Source: Linnemannia elongata
Taxonomy: Eukaryota > Mortierellomycota > Mortierellomycetes > Mortierellales > Mortierellaceae
Direction of reading: 5' to 3'
Assembly: GCA_036320915.1 (NCBI GenBank)
Contig: JAXBDG010000002.1
Coordinates: 2,728,001 to 2,792,000, forward strand
Length of the DNA: 64,000 nt
How positions within the stretch are numbered: the stretch's first letter is position 1; each line of letters starts with the position of its first letter. The translations under genes and the position numbers were made by a program. This document shows, in pieces, positions 46,511 through 57,696 of this stretch. Below the pieces are notes generated by a model. It worked only from the letters and a program-made list of their open reading frames with translations. It ran no database searches and had not been told where the DNA came from.

Positions 46511-47398
46511 ATGGAAGCCAACTCTCCTCCCCTTCCTCTTCCTAACACAACTACCTCATCTCCTCCTCAGTCAAGATTCAGATCCTTCTTCACCTCATTC
46601 ACAACCCAACATCAAACCTTCCTCGCCCTCTCCCTCAGAATCATACGCACCCTCCTCCTTCTCCTCGCCTCCGCCAACCTTTGCGCACTCTTTGCCGGCC
46701 TCCAAATCTACACTCCTCACGACTATTCTGGCGACTACGGGCCTTCCCGATACAACTTTCAGGAAACCTCCCACCTCGCCCTCAACACCTTCCTCTTCCT
46801 CGCCGCCGTTTACTCCTTCTTCGGACGAGCTGAATGGTCCGGAGTCACTCGTATCACAACAGGTCTCGTCCTCGCCGCCTGGTGTCTCGCCCTCAACGTC
46901 AGCGAGCTCAAAACAATCAAGGACATGGGCGGCTGTGTCATCCCTCAAGGTTTTGATATCAGGACAAGGTGTCAGATCCAGGTGGTCGTCTCGAGTATGA
47001 GTGTTAGTTGGGCTGTACTGTTGATTGCCGAACTCTTCATGACAAGAACTCACCGTAAGCGGAATATGATCAAGTTTGGACTCGACCGCCCTACAGAGCT
47101 GGATGTCATGTCCCGAAACATCCATGTTTACCAGCCAGACCTATCCCTGAATGCTGGAGAGAACAACACTGCAACAGGAATTGCAGCAGTTGCAGAGCCC
47201 GAGACATTGCCTGCATATGAACCACGGTCGACTGGACCCAGGGTCCACATCATCGACTTGACCCGTGTAGCAAGAGGACCACCACCAACAACAGCAACAG
47301 TCACGGGAACTCAATTGACTCCAGGTGTGCCAGAAACAGTGTCAGCAACAGGAGCCCCTCTCCCTCCGCCACCAAGTTACCAGGCCCCACACTACTAG
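46511..47398 (+). CDS. Four-TM membrane protein with LPxY and C-terminal PPxY motifs (family member T4)
   Basis: Single exon, 295 residues, the shortest of the family. The cytosolic start is Pro/Ser-rich. Segments lie at about 44-64, 88-104, 115-131 and 156-177, the last preceded by IRTRCQIQ and holding the conserved Glu (LIAEL, 174). The tail has IHVYQPDLSL (204-213), TLPAY (232-236), an IIDLT segment also seen in T1 (IIDLS), and ends LPPPPSYQAPHY (PPSY 287-290). An AATAAA polyadenylation-like word follows 10 bp after the stop. The next gene starts only about 280 bp downstream. Confidence 0.78.
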   Translation: MEANSPPLPLPNTTTSSPPQSRFRSFFTSFTTQHQTFLALSLRIIRTLLLLLASANLCALFAGLQIYTPHDYSGDYGPSRYNFQETSHLALNTFLFLAAVYSFFGRAEWSGVTRITTGLVLAAWCLALNVSELKTIKDMGGCVIPQGFDIRTRCQIQVVVSSMSVSWAVLLIAELFMTRTHRKRNMIKFGLDRPTELDVMSRNIHVYQPDLSLNAGENNTATGIAAVAEPETLPAYEPRSTGPRVHIIDLTRVARGPPPTTATVTGTQLTPGVPETVSATGAPLPPPPSYQAPHY

Positions 47399-47680
47399 TC
47401 AGTTTACAATAAATGTGGTCAAAAAAAGACGGCGCTATCTTATCGTCTCACTCTTTTACACGCCCTCTTTGGTGGCGCATAAGCCAATAATGCCGCCAAT
47501 GAGCCCAGCCCGAAGCCTCGTGCTCTCTCTTTTTCTGTTCTTCGTTTTCTTACTTTTGAAATTCACACCTCTTCTTTCCCTCCCTTTTTTTCTCATTCAA
47601 CATCCATCCTCCATTACTTTTTTGCTTCTTCATTTTCCATCGACACCCCACTATTGTATTCTCTGTATCTTCCCCTCGGA

Positions 47681-49947
47681 ATGACTCTCCCCTCTGAAAC
47701 AAACCACAGTCACGAAGTCAACGAAAGCGGCGCCCACATCATCGATAGCCCACACATCAACATACCTGGCGTTGGCACCGTCAAAGGCATTCTCGACAAA
47801 AACAACAAGGTCGCAAAGTTCCTGAACATTCCCTTTGGGCTCATCGAGGAGCGATGGCGTCCCGCAGCAAAGGCCAAGTCATGGGATGGTATCCGTGATG
47901 CCACTAGGCTCGGGTAATATTAGAGTTAGAGACGTGATAAACTCTTGAAGTGTGCACACTTTGGGTCTGATTAAAAAAATACTTCGTCATGAACTTTGCT
48001 GGTCTCACTCTACTCCCCACTGATAACTGATACGGCACACACGTTCACCTTCTCACTGCTCTAGGCCAATGCCGCCGCAGAGGACTACCAATAACCCATT
48101 CATGTCAATGCTCTTGGGTCTGCCGGACAAGTACCTTTTTGACGAAGATATGAGTGAGCGCGACTGTCTGAACTGCAACATCTTCATGCCAGCATCAGCT
48201 GTCGGGTGTTTGGACGAGAAAAAACGACTGCCTGTTCTGGTCTGGCTCTTTGGCGGTGGCATGCGAACTGGAAGTAACGCCATTCCACTCTATGGTAAAT
48301 GATAAAAACATAAGCACCTCACTGTTTAATTGTTGTGGTACACAAGAGAGTGTGTCTGCTAAAGCTATGGTACATTAACTCAACCCATTTACATTGTAGA
48401 CGGGTCAGAACTGGTGCTTGCGTCGATCGAATTGGATAAGCCCATGATTGTCGTTGCCATTAACTATCGGCTACACTGCCTGGGCTTCCTCTCCTCCAAA
48501 GAGCTTATCCTCGATGCTCAAGAACACGCCAAAATGATCCCAGAGGATCAAAAAAAGTGGTACGATATGTCCGTGGGAAACTGGGGGCTGCTTGATCAGG
48601 TCCTTGGCCTACAGTGGATTCAGGATCACATTCAAGCGTTTTCTGGAAACCCGAAGCGAGTGACAGTGATGGGTCAATCAGCGGGTGCAAGTTCGATATC
48701 CTATCTACAATTGATCCCTGAGTGTCGAGGACTGTTCTATCGATCCATCCTTATCTCTGGCACCATGACAAGTATGGTGGCGCAATACCCTGAGCAAGAA
48801 GGGCAGAGGACCTTTGATCGCCTCTGCAGCAACTTTGATGTGCCATCCGATCTGCCACCGCTGGAGAAGGTGGCCCGACTAAGAGAGGTCCCGGCGGAGG
48901 CCATCTCTGATGCCATCAACAAGGCAACCGATGTTATGTTCCGACCATGTGTGGATGGCGTGGTTTTCAAGCAGGACTGTCGTTTGATTGTTGGAGATAC
49001 CTCATTGTATGACCCTGCTCTGAACTGGGTCTTTGCTGGAACGTGTGGTGATGAAGGTAACTGTGCTCTATTCCGGCTGAACTCTTTTGGACAGAGAACA
49101 AAGCGTGTAAGTGATCTTTGCTAACCTTCTCTTTTTTTTTTTCTTTTTTTTTTTTTGCTTTTTCATGCGACAAAATTAACTACCAGGCACGATGATGGTC
49201 GAAGAGTTGGGCGGATCCACAGTGGCAGACTTTGAACTTTTCAAGCGACGATTATGCAATCCAGTCGACTATGACCTCTTTGACCAGATCTTTGGAGTCC
49301 CCAGCACGGACGCCGAGGCATGCTCGATATCGTCCCGGCTCTTGAACAGCGGTGAATTTAGGTTTCCGACCTTTGAGGTCAGTGAGGCGATCCTGGCTCA
49401 TCCGACATGTCAGTTGAGCCGCTTCCATATGGACATTGTTATCCACAAGATTGACAACATGATCCCTGGCTGGGGAGCGCATCATGGTGTTGATCTGCCG
49501 TTTACGTTTGGAGGCGAGTCGACGGTAACGCTGTTGACGGACGAAGAAAGGGAGATGTCGAGGAAGGTGCAAGCAGTGTGGGTGGAGGTAGTGACCGCTG
49601 CTTCGCCCGAGGCTTCATCGTTGCCCCTGGTCAACTGTGTCCTTCCTCGGGCTGTGAAATCGCAGAAGGAGAAGGAGAAGGAGGAGGACAAAGAGGTAGA
49701 AACAGTGGTCGATGGTGATCATCATGGGATAGTCCTGGAGGCCGTGGAGATAGAGGAGGACGAGGCGGTTGTGTTCAGTCGAGACCTGAGGGTGACTCGA
49801 GGGCTAGTCGAGAGAATGACGTGGGAGGAGATTGGGTTCTGGCGGCGATCGGCAGCATATGCCACCAAGGAGGCGACGGAGGGTCGAGCGGAGGACTTTG
49901 GATTCGTCCTCTCTCCACCACTTCGCTTTTCCAACGGTTCCAAGTGA
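47681..49947 (+). CDS. Type-B carboxylesterase/lipase family protein, first of two paralogues (Est1)
   Basis: Four exons (47681-47913, 48065-48294, 48400-49056, 49187-49947) give 626 residues. Alpha/beta-hydrolase of the carboxylesterase B type, hydrolysing an unknown ester. Triad as seen: Ser in GQSAG (about 248), Glu in GDEG (about 372) and His in GAHHGVD. The ERDCLNCNIF segment replaces the usual EDCLYLN. The oxyanion-hole motif HGGG reads FGGG (WLFGGGM), while the paralogue keeps HGGG; this may lower or alter activity. No signal peptide, so probably intracellular. The C-terminal region has a charged insert (KEKEKEEDKE then DGDHHG) absent from Est2. Intron 3 falls in the Gly codon after the triad Glu. 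The start at 47681 is chosen over an in-frame Met at 47654 because exon 1 of Est2 aligns better. Confidence 0.85.
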
Positions 49948-50182
49948 AGGCATTGAAAAGGCTTTCTGGCATCCAATCAGTGGAGCAGAGTGCACGTGAC
50001 AAATAGAAGTGACTTTCTTTATGTTGTTCTTCCACAAAGTGAGCAAGGGTTGTTGAGTTTCTGGCTTGTTCTCCTTTGTTCCTTTCCACTCCCACTTTCT
50101 TCTTTTTTCTATCTGTTTCCAACCTTCCTTCGTCCTTCTTTCCCCCTTTTCCAACTACACTACAAAAAACACAACCGAAACT

Positions 50183-52286
50183 ATGATGCGAGGAGAGACA
50201 AAGTACTACGACACCCTCGGTGTCTCCCCCGATGCAACCGACTCTGAAATCAAAAAGGTACTTTTCTCTTCAAGGAACGACTCAGGTCCCAACTACTACG
50301 CTTCTGCATTCCTGCTTCCCCCATGACTTTGGTTTGCCCGCCTTTTCTAACGTCTTCCTTGCCCTTCCTTCTTTTTTTTCTTTTTTCTTTAGGCCTACAG
50401 AAAGTTGGCGATGCAGTACCACCCTGACAAGAACCCTGATGCAGGAGACAAGTTCAAGGAGATCAGGTTCGTTGTTATGAATGAAACTTGTAGTGATGCA
50501 CTGTGCCTGAAATTATTGGCTCCTTCCCCACGAGTAATATACCACTTGATACCCCCAACAACTCAACTAACTTTTTATTTCATTTTTCCTCACTTTCCGT
50601 TCATATTATTACTATTAGTCATGCATATGAGACTTTGAGCGACCCCGAGAGCAGGGAGATGTACGACCGCTACGGCGAGGATGGCCCCTCAGGCGGCGGC
50701 GGATTCGGTTTTGGAGGCATGTCTCAGGAAGAGATGTTTGCACAGATGTTTGGCGGCGGTGGCGGCTTCTTTGGAGGCATGGGAGATGACGGCCACTCTC
50801 ACCACGGTCCCGGAGGAGGACGCTCAAGAACGAGACGGGGCGAGGATATCTCTCACAACCTCAATGTCACCCTTGAGGATCTTTACAACGGCAAGACCAC
50901 CAGGATGTCTCTGCAGAAGAATGTTGTCTGTGGACTCTGCGATGGGTAAGTGTATTTTTTGATTTTTTTTTGTCCGTTTTGTTGATTTCGGGGAACTTGG
51001 AAGTAAGGTGGTTGTTGAGGTTTTTGGTGCTTGAGAGGAAGGAGAGGCGAACACTTGACCCTTTTGTCTTCATGTTGTTTCGTATTTTATGCATATATGT
51101 GTTTCGGGTTATGGCATGCATTAGGAAATCTTTGTTTCTTGTTCGGATAACCCTCTAACAGCTCTCTCTTCTTGTTGTCTTTGTAACACAATAGAAAGGG
51201 AGGCAAGGCAAGCGCCATCAAGAAGTGCACGACTTGCGATGGTCGTGGTGTCAAGTTGGTTGTTCGTCAGATTGGCCCTGGAATGATGCAGCAGATGCAG
51301 GTCACCTGCCCTGGATGTAAGTTACCTTGTTATAAAGAGGCGAAAAATATGCGGGAAACTTTGTTCCTCTGGGACCTTGATCTGGAAACCAGTCTAGTGA
51401 GGGCTTATGACGACAAAAGCACTAGACCCCGATATTGTTATTTTTTGATCCTTTCGATGACAGTGACAATCAGAAGCACTAACCATATATGTTTTTTGGC
51501 ACCGTTGTTACTATAGGCGATGGTGAAGGTTCGACTATGCGTGAGAAGGACAAGTGCAAAAAGTGCAAGGGCGTCAAGGTTGTCAACGAGAAGAAGGTGA
51601 TGGAGATCTTTATCGAGAAGGGTATGCGCAACGGCGAGAAGATTCCCATGAAGGGCGAGGGAGACCAGCAACCCGGAGTTGAGGCGGGCGATGTAGTTTT
51701 GGTGTTGCAGCAGAAGCCTCATGCACTCTTTGAGCGTAGCGGAGCTGATCTTGCCTGTAAGATCACCATCACACTTGTGGAGGCACTCTGCGGATTCTCC
51801 AAGATTTTGATTACGCACTTGGACGGACGCGGCATCCATGTTGAGCAGCCTGCAGGAAAGGTCATCAAGCCTGGTCAAGTCATGAAGATCACTGGCGAGG
51901 GTATGCCCCACTACAAGAGACCCATCGACAAGGGTGACCTCTACATTACCTTTGAAGTCGAGTTCCCCAAGGACAACTGGGCCACCACCGGTAGCCTCAA
52001 GGTACTTTGGATTGTCTTTGCTTCTCGGACCTGTTGGAATATAAATGGCCCTTTGACAGATATTAACCAATTGCGCATCTTCTGCTTTTTATGATAGTCG
52101 CTTGAGGCATTGCTTCCTAAGCGCGGACCCGTGCCGATGGAGCCCGAGCTTGTGGATCACTGCACTCTGGAGGAGGGCGATATGGAGGACTATGGCGCAA
52201 ACACTCATACCGGAAACGCGTATGACTCTGACGAGGATGATGATGAGCACGGACACGGACCCGGCGTTCAGTGCGCCCAGTCCTAA
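50183..52286 (+). CDS. Type I (class A) DnaJ/Hsp40 co-chaperone, farnesylated Ydj1/DNAJA type
   Basis: Six exons (50183-50257, 50393-50466, 50619-50945, 51195-51316, 51517-52001, 52098-52286) give 423 residues. It stimulates Hsp70 ATPase and delivers unfolded clients in the cytosol and at the ER or mitochondrial surface. The J domain has HPD (MQYHPDKNP). A Gly/Phe-rich region follows ([18 protein letters not shown]). The zinc-binding domain has four CxxC units (CGLCDG, CTTCDG, CPGCDG, CKKCKG), split over three exons. Two substrate-binding barrels come next. The C-terminus is VQCAQS, a CaaX box ending in Ser, so farnesylation is expected. A His/Gly-rich insert ([12 protein letters not shown]) sits in the G/F region. 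It lies between two paralogous esterases with no obvious functional link. Confidence 0.93.
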
Positions 52287-53050
52287 GTCTCTCGCTTGGT
52301 TAGTTTCTCGTTTTAGGCCTCTTTCTTTTCTTTTTCATTTCGTATTTTTTTATTCTGCCGCATAAAATGTAACATAGACAGCGACGATGAACGCACAGAC
52401 AGACAGACGTAATGGACACACAACATTCAATAGAGCATTTTGCACTTTTTAATGAGCGATAGTAACTTGACGTGATGCGCAAGGACTGTGCCGACGCTTT
52501 TTTTTCATGGGTGAAGAAGGTTAAGAAGAATGGCACATTAAGTCAATTTGAGGGGATGTGAGGGTTGGAATGGAGTGGCGGAAAGGGGATGCGAACTGCG
52601 CATGAATAGCATGCATTGCATTGCACTTTTCAACCTCTTGTCCGGGTGCTACCTAATCCGGGAAGAGGTAATCTCGAACGTGAAGATGATTGAGTTTAGA
52701 GTTTGACTGCCTTGACATTCTCGCCGTCGTTGGTTTTTCTTTGCTACTTATTTTTCTAGAGTCGTAGAAAGTTGAAGGGGAAGGGGGGAGAGTGGAGTCT
52801 GTCGAAGAAAAACTATGGGGTTCAAAAGTCGAAGGAAGTACTAGAAATGGTCTATGACAAGTGCGCGCGCCGGGGAGAAAAAAAAAGAAAGAGCTCGGCA
52901 TCCATCTTCGGCATCGACTTTGTTAGAAAACATTATTGTGAGGCTATATATATTTTTTCAGTGGATGGTTTATATGTGTGCACGGGAGTGAACAAAGGAA
53001 GTGCGCGCGGCGTGTTTTGTTTTAGCGTCATTCTGATATTTAAAGCAAGC

Positions 53051-53080
53051 TTCTTTTTTTTTTTTTTTTTTTTTTTTTTT
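53051..53080 (+). repeat. Poly-T tract upstream of Est2
   Basis: About 30 thymines, 100 bp before the Est2 start codon, followed by a CT- and CA-rich leader. Confidence 0.85.
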
Positions 53081-53177
53081 CTACTTTTATCCACGCCCTC
53101 TCGCTCCATACACCTATACTCAATCTCCTCTCTTCACACACACACACACATAAAACAAATATTCAGAAGCAACGACG

Positions 53178-55341
53178 ATGGTGGCGCATACCCAAGACAC
53201 ATCCCCTGTGGTCTCAATCCCAAACCTCGGCTCTGTCAGAGGTCTGCTTAACAGTGACACGGACAACAAGGTCGCCAAGTTCTTGAACATCCCCTTTGCG
53301 ATTGTCGAGGAAAGGTGGCGTCCTGCGACGAAGGTCCAACCTTGGAGTGGTGTCCGCGATGCCACCAAGCTCGGGTACGTTCAATGCCTCTTCATTTTCC
53401 TCCTCGTCCCCTCGCTCTGAACCTGATTTGGGTAAACGCCTTATCTTCTTTTTTTATCCTGGAGCCACTGATAACAGTTTTCTTTTTTCTTTTCTGCGGG
53501 TGGACATGATAGGCCAATGCCACCACAGGAGACAGAGAACAATCCGTTCATGTCGCTATTCCTGGGTGTCCCCGAGAAGTTTGTCTATGATAAGGATATG
53601 AACGAACGCGATTGTCTGAACTGCAACATCTTTATGCCTGCGTCGGCTGTTGGTTCTTCTGAAGAGTTGCCGGTTCTGGTGTGGATCCATGGTGGTGGGA
53701 TGCGTAATGGGGCCAATTCTGTTCCCTTGTATGGTATGTTCCTTGTCTTTCTGTCTACTCGTTCGATGTTGTTGTTTTTTATCAAGGTCCGATCTCAATG
53801 TACGAATGTATGGGATGTGAAAAAATGAATGGATGTTAAGAAAGACAACTTTTTAACCTTATTTTTATGCTTGTGTGTGCGCAGAGTGCTCGGATTTGGT
53901 GTTGGAGTCGATCGAGCAGAACAAGCCTATGATTGTCGTCACGCTCAACTATCGTCTCAACTATTTTGGATTTCTCTCCTCGAAGGAACTCCTCCTCGAC
54001 GCCCAACAACACGCCAAAACCCTTCCTGCCAACCAATGGTACGATGGCTCGGTCGGGAACTGGGGAACCTTGGACCAAATCCTGGGGCTGGAATGGATCA
54101 GGGATCATATTGGGGCCTTCTCGGGCAATCCCTCCCGCGTCACAATCATGGGTGAATCCGGCGGGTCTATTGCAGTCTCGTACCTCCACCTGATCCCTCA
54201 AGCCCGAGGACTCTTCCGCCGCTCCATCCTCCAGTCTGGTGCGGCATCGACGATGCCAGAGATGTACCCGGAGCAAGAGGGACAGATTATGTTTGATCGT
54301 CTGTGTAAATTCTGTGAGATCCCTGAAGATTTAGAACCTTTGGAGAAGGTTGCGAGGTTGAGGCGGGTGCCGGGGGAGAAGTTTGTGGAGGATTTGAATG
54401 CGACGCCGTTTATTCTTTTTAGGCCCAGTCTGGATGAGGTTGTGTTTAAGAAGGATTGTAGGTTGACGGTAGGGGATGCTGAGAGTTATGATCCGCAGTT
54501 GGAGTGGGTCATGATCGGCAACACCCGCGATGAAGGTAAACCCTCTGCTGTGACATCTTGCTGTTAATCTTTTTTGGCGAGTAATGTACCGTACTGATAT
54601 CTAACTTTCCTTGTCAATGCATTGGAACAAAAAACAACAATCGGAATAGGAACGATGTTTGTGGCACAACTGGGAGCCTCCACACTCGAAGAACACGACT
54701 CTCTCATCTCCCGTCTCTGCCCACTTTCCTCCCGTCCCCAATTCACCGCCATCTTCGGGACCCCCTCAACCGATACAGAAGTCCAACACCTCTCCATGCG
54801 CCTCACTGGCGACGGTGGGTACCGTTTTCCAACTCTTCAAATCAGTGAAGCCATCAAGGCTCACCCCAGTGCTCAATTGACCCGATACCATTTTGATCGT
54901 CATACCGAGAAGCTTGAGGGTATGATGCCCGGGATAGGAGCCCATCATGCAGTTGATTTGTTTTTCGTTTTCGGAAACGCGACGGCGAGGGGTTTGTTGA
55001 ATGAGGAGGAGAAGGGTTTTGCGAAGAAGGTCCAGGCGGTTTGGATCGAGTTTGTGACAGCCGCTTCGCCCATGGCCTCTACACTCCCCAAGGTTCTCGG
55101 TAGTCTTTATCCTGATACTTCTTCAGGGGACGGTGTGGGTGCAGGAGAGGAAGTGGTGGTGGCAGAGAAAGAAGCGATTGTGTTTGGGAAGGATTTGGAG
55201 GTGACAAGGGGTGCGGTGGAACGGCTTTCGGTAGAAGAGATTGCATTTTGGCGGAAATTTTATGCTTATACTGCTGAGCGGGCTAAACTTGGTCGAGCTG
55301 ATGATGTTGGCTTTAACCTTGCCAAGGGCATCAAACCATAG
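53178..55341 (+). CDS. Type-B carboxylesterase/lipase family protein, second paralogue (Est2)
   Basis: Four exons (53178-53374, 53513-53733, 53885-54535, 54650-55341) give 586 residues. All three introns have the same position and phase as in Est1, which proves common descent by duplication. Triad: Ser in GESGG, Glu in TRDEG, His in GAHHAVD. The oxyanion motif is normal (WIHGGGM). LNYRLNYFGFLSSKEL and FSGNPSRVTIMG are family-typical. No signal peptide is seen. It lacks most of the charged C-terminal insert of Est1 and is about 40 residues shorter. Codon use changes from C-rich to G/T-rich near 54340 and again near 54950. The substrate is unknown; fungal relatives include cytosolic para-nitrobenzyl-esterase-like and sterol-esterase-like enzymes. 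Confidence 0.87.
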
Positions 55342-55529
55342 ATCTTTTCTTTCCTGGTCTTTTTCTTTCTCTCACAAGTATATACACGCAACATAAAGAA
55401 GATCCAACCTTATTCCCTGTGCTTCTGTACGATTTGGTGAATGATATTTTGTATTATACATATGCTGTTCCATGTCTATTTCGTCGCTCCTGGTACTCCT
55501 GCTTCCTGATATGATTGTCCAATTCTGCT

Positions 55530-56424
55530 TTAGAATCCGGCGGGGGCGGTACGGGGGACAGCGACCTTGGTGAAGTGAGGGACCTTGTGGACAGACTTGC
55601 GGTATCCCTTGAAGGTCCTGCTGAAGACAGTGTACTTGTCCTTGGCGGGCATCTGGGCCTCTGTAGGCTCAGCCTTCAACTTTGTCTATAGTTGTATCAG
55701 AAACAAAATGTTGTCCAGGTCGTTAGGTGTTTGTTTAATCTCCATTTGAAAGGGTGGGTGAGGCGATCGTGTTGGGCGTGATGATGGCTGGTGAGTAGTG
55801 ATAGCCGGCGACGGCGGTAGATGACAGAGACGACAATCCAATGGGTGTCCTTGTCGCTGTGCATTGATTTGTCACTGCCGGCTGTTCAACAATACGGACA
55901 CATTGTATTCCGGCCCTCCCGCGTGTCAAGAAAGCTTTCTCGCTGTTTTCTCTTTCTCCTGCTTTCTATTTCTCGCCTGATAAACCGAATCGACACACGA
56001 AGGTGCTCCTTGCCTGGTGCTCCTATTCCCGTTCCCCGAGCCTGTTCCTGAAAATAATAATAACCCTTCCTGAAGGGTAAAGGGATCAACACCCCACCGG
56101 GGCTTGCTTTTCTTACCAAGGCATTGCACTCAACACCAGACTGCTGAATCTTCATAACGACGTCGTCGGCGGCCTTCAGGCGCTTGCGAATGTTTGCCTT
56201 TTGTGTAGGGCTCAAATCCATCTTCATGCGGGCCTTCCTAATAACCATGTAAAATGAGTGAACAGGAGGGAAAGGGGGGGTGATCAGTCGTCGAGAATCC
56301 TGTTGAGTTGACGGCAAAAGCTTAGTGGCGGTGAGTGAGTGGTGAGTGAATGGAGGTGAGGGTATTGTATGTACCAGAGAAGACCTCCTTGGCTGACGGT
56401 TGATGCTCTGAATGCTCCAAACAT
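55530..56424 (-). CDS. MRPL31: Mitochondrial large-subunit ribosomal protein mL60 (MRPL31 type)
   Basis: Three exons (56424-56375, 56237-56117, 55685-55530) give 108 residues. Recognised from the start MFGAFRAS and GGLLWKARMKM, the basic helix QKANIRKRLKAADDV, and the end KDKYTVFSRTFKGYRKSVHKVPH... PAGF, all as in fungal mL60. It sits in the large subunit of the mitochondrial ribosome. Intron 2 (55686-56116) is 431 bp, long for this window, and no gene was seen in it. All phases close. The gene converges with Est2, about 190 bp between stops. Confidence 0.87.
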
Positions 56425-56855
56425 AATGTGTTGTGTTAATGTTGGAAGTCGTGTGCGTTCGAAAGGAGGGAGAGAGAGGGAGAGAGTGAGAGAGGAAGAC
56501 GACAAGTGTGAGATGCCTGCTTGGGCCTTTGCTGGCTGTCCAGTCCCCCGAAGTGTTTACAATTGATAGATCGCAGTCACACTAGGCACTGGATCTGCGA
56601 TGGGAAATTCTTTTATTTCTCAACTCAATGTAGGCGTGTCTCCATGAACAGAGGTGTCTGTTGTATCCCTCTCCCCCTAGCAACTGAGGAAACAGGAAGA
56701 AAGGAGGCATCTCTGTTAGTTTGCTTTGATGGCTTCAAGGGAAAAAAGACAATGACGTTCGCGTGTATCAACAAATGGAGCAGAGATATCTCTTTCTTCC
56801 AGGGTGCTTGGAGTTGATCTTAGGGATGATCGTCGTTTTAAAGAGTATAGACGCA

Positions 56856-57046
56856 CTAAGTCGCAAAGACCTTGATAGTTCTTTTATTGCCGCTCCTTGC
56901 GCGAATGTACCTTGAGATGACTACGGGTGTAACACATCTGCTGACAATCTGATCGCTCTTTTCGATCACCGCGGCGACGTTGGCCTCGGCCTCGATAGGA
57001 ACAGTAGTAGAAGGGAAGAGAATGCCAGTGGAACCTGTGGGTTCAT
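56856..57046 (-). CDS. Possible last exon of an unidentified protein
   Basis: The frame reads DEPTGSTGILFPSTTVPIEA, then a segment with VAAVIEKSDQIVSRCV and a basic end (RYIRARSGNKRTIKVFAT) to a stop at 56856. Composition is protein-like, unlike the low-complexity frames nearby. There is no in-frame Met; a stop lies just upstream of 57046, and an acceptor (ATGCAG) at 57047-57052 would open the exon in phase 1. I could not find the exon before it between 57060 and 57690: the one good donor (near 57128) gives an immediate upstream stop in the phase needed. It may be a small nuclear-encoded protein with short exons, a relic, or chance. Confidence 0.35.
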
Positions 57047-57696
57047 CTGCATGGATCGGGATGTATCATGCATACAAGTGTAAATATCTTCAATTCTGCA
57101 TTTTGTAGGCTTGCTGGGAAGAATGCTCACCTCTTTTTTATTATTCTTATTTTCTTGTGGCCGTGAAGTGAGAGTAGGTAGGAAGAAGAAAAAATCTGGT
57201 CCCAACGTGGTGCAGGTGCGGCTTAGATTAACCCAAGACAGCAGGGTGAACTGGTTGAGGGCGATGAGGATTGAGGATGAGAGGTGCCTCTCAACATATA
57301 TTAGAAAAGTGGCGCAAGGAGAAGTAGATAGGAAGGAGCGAGAATACGAGGGCCATGTTTTTGATGTAGGATACCCTGTTAGTTTTGGGAGGCACAAGGA
57401 GTTTTGAATAAAAAAAAAATAAAAAAGAAAAAAAAGTAATCGCGTCGATCACTTGCCTAAACCGCTTTGTCGCCAGTATAATATCTTGATCCAAAGACGA
57501 GGATAGACGAACAAAAAGGTAATAAAGTAGATATCGATATTTTATTCTATCGTGCACTCTGGTCAACAGTTTCGCTTTTTTCTAATGGGGTAAGGAAGGG
57601 TGTGAGAGGTGCTATCTACGAAAGTCTAGAATCATGGTAAATGCTTATGTGCTGAATGATTAGGTATAGAAAATACTAGAAGAAAAATGCACCCCC

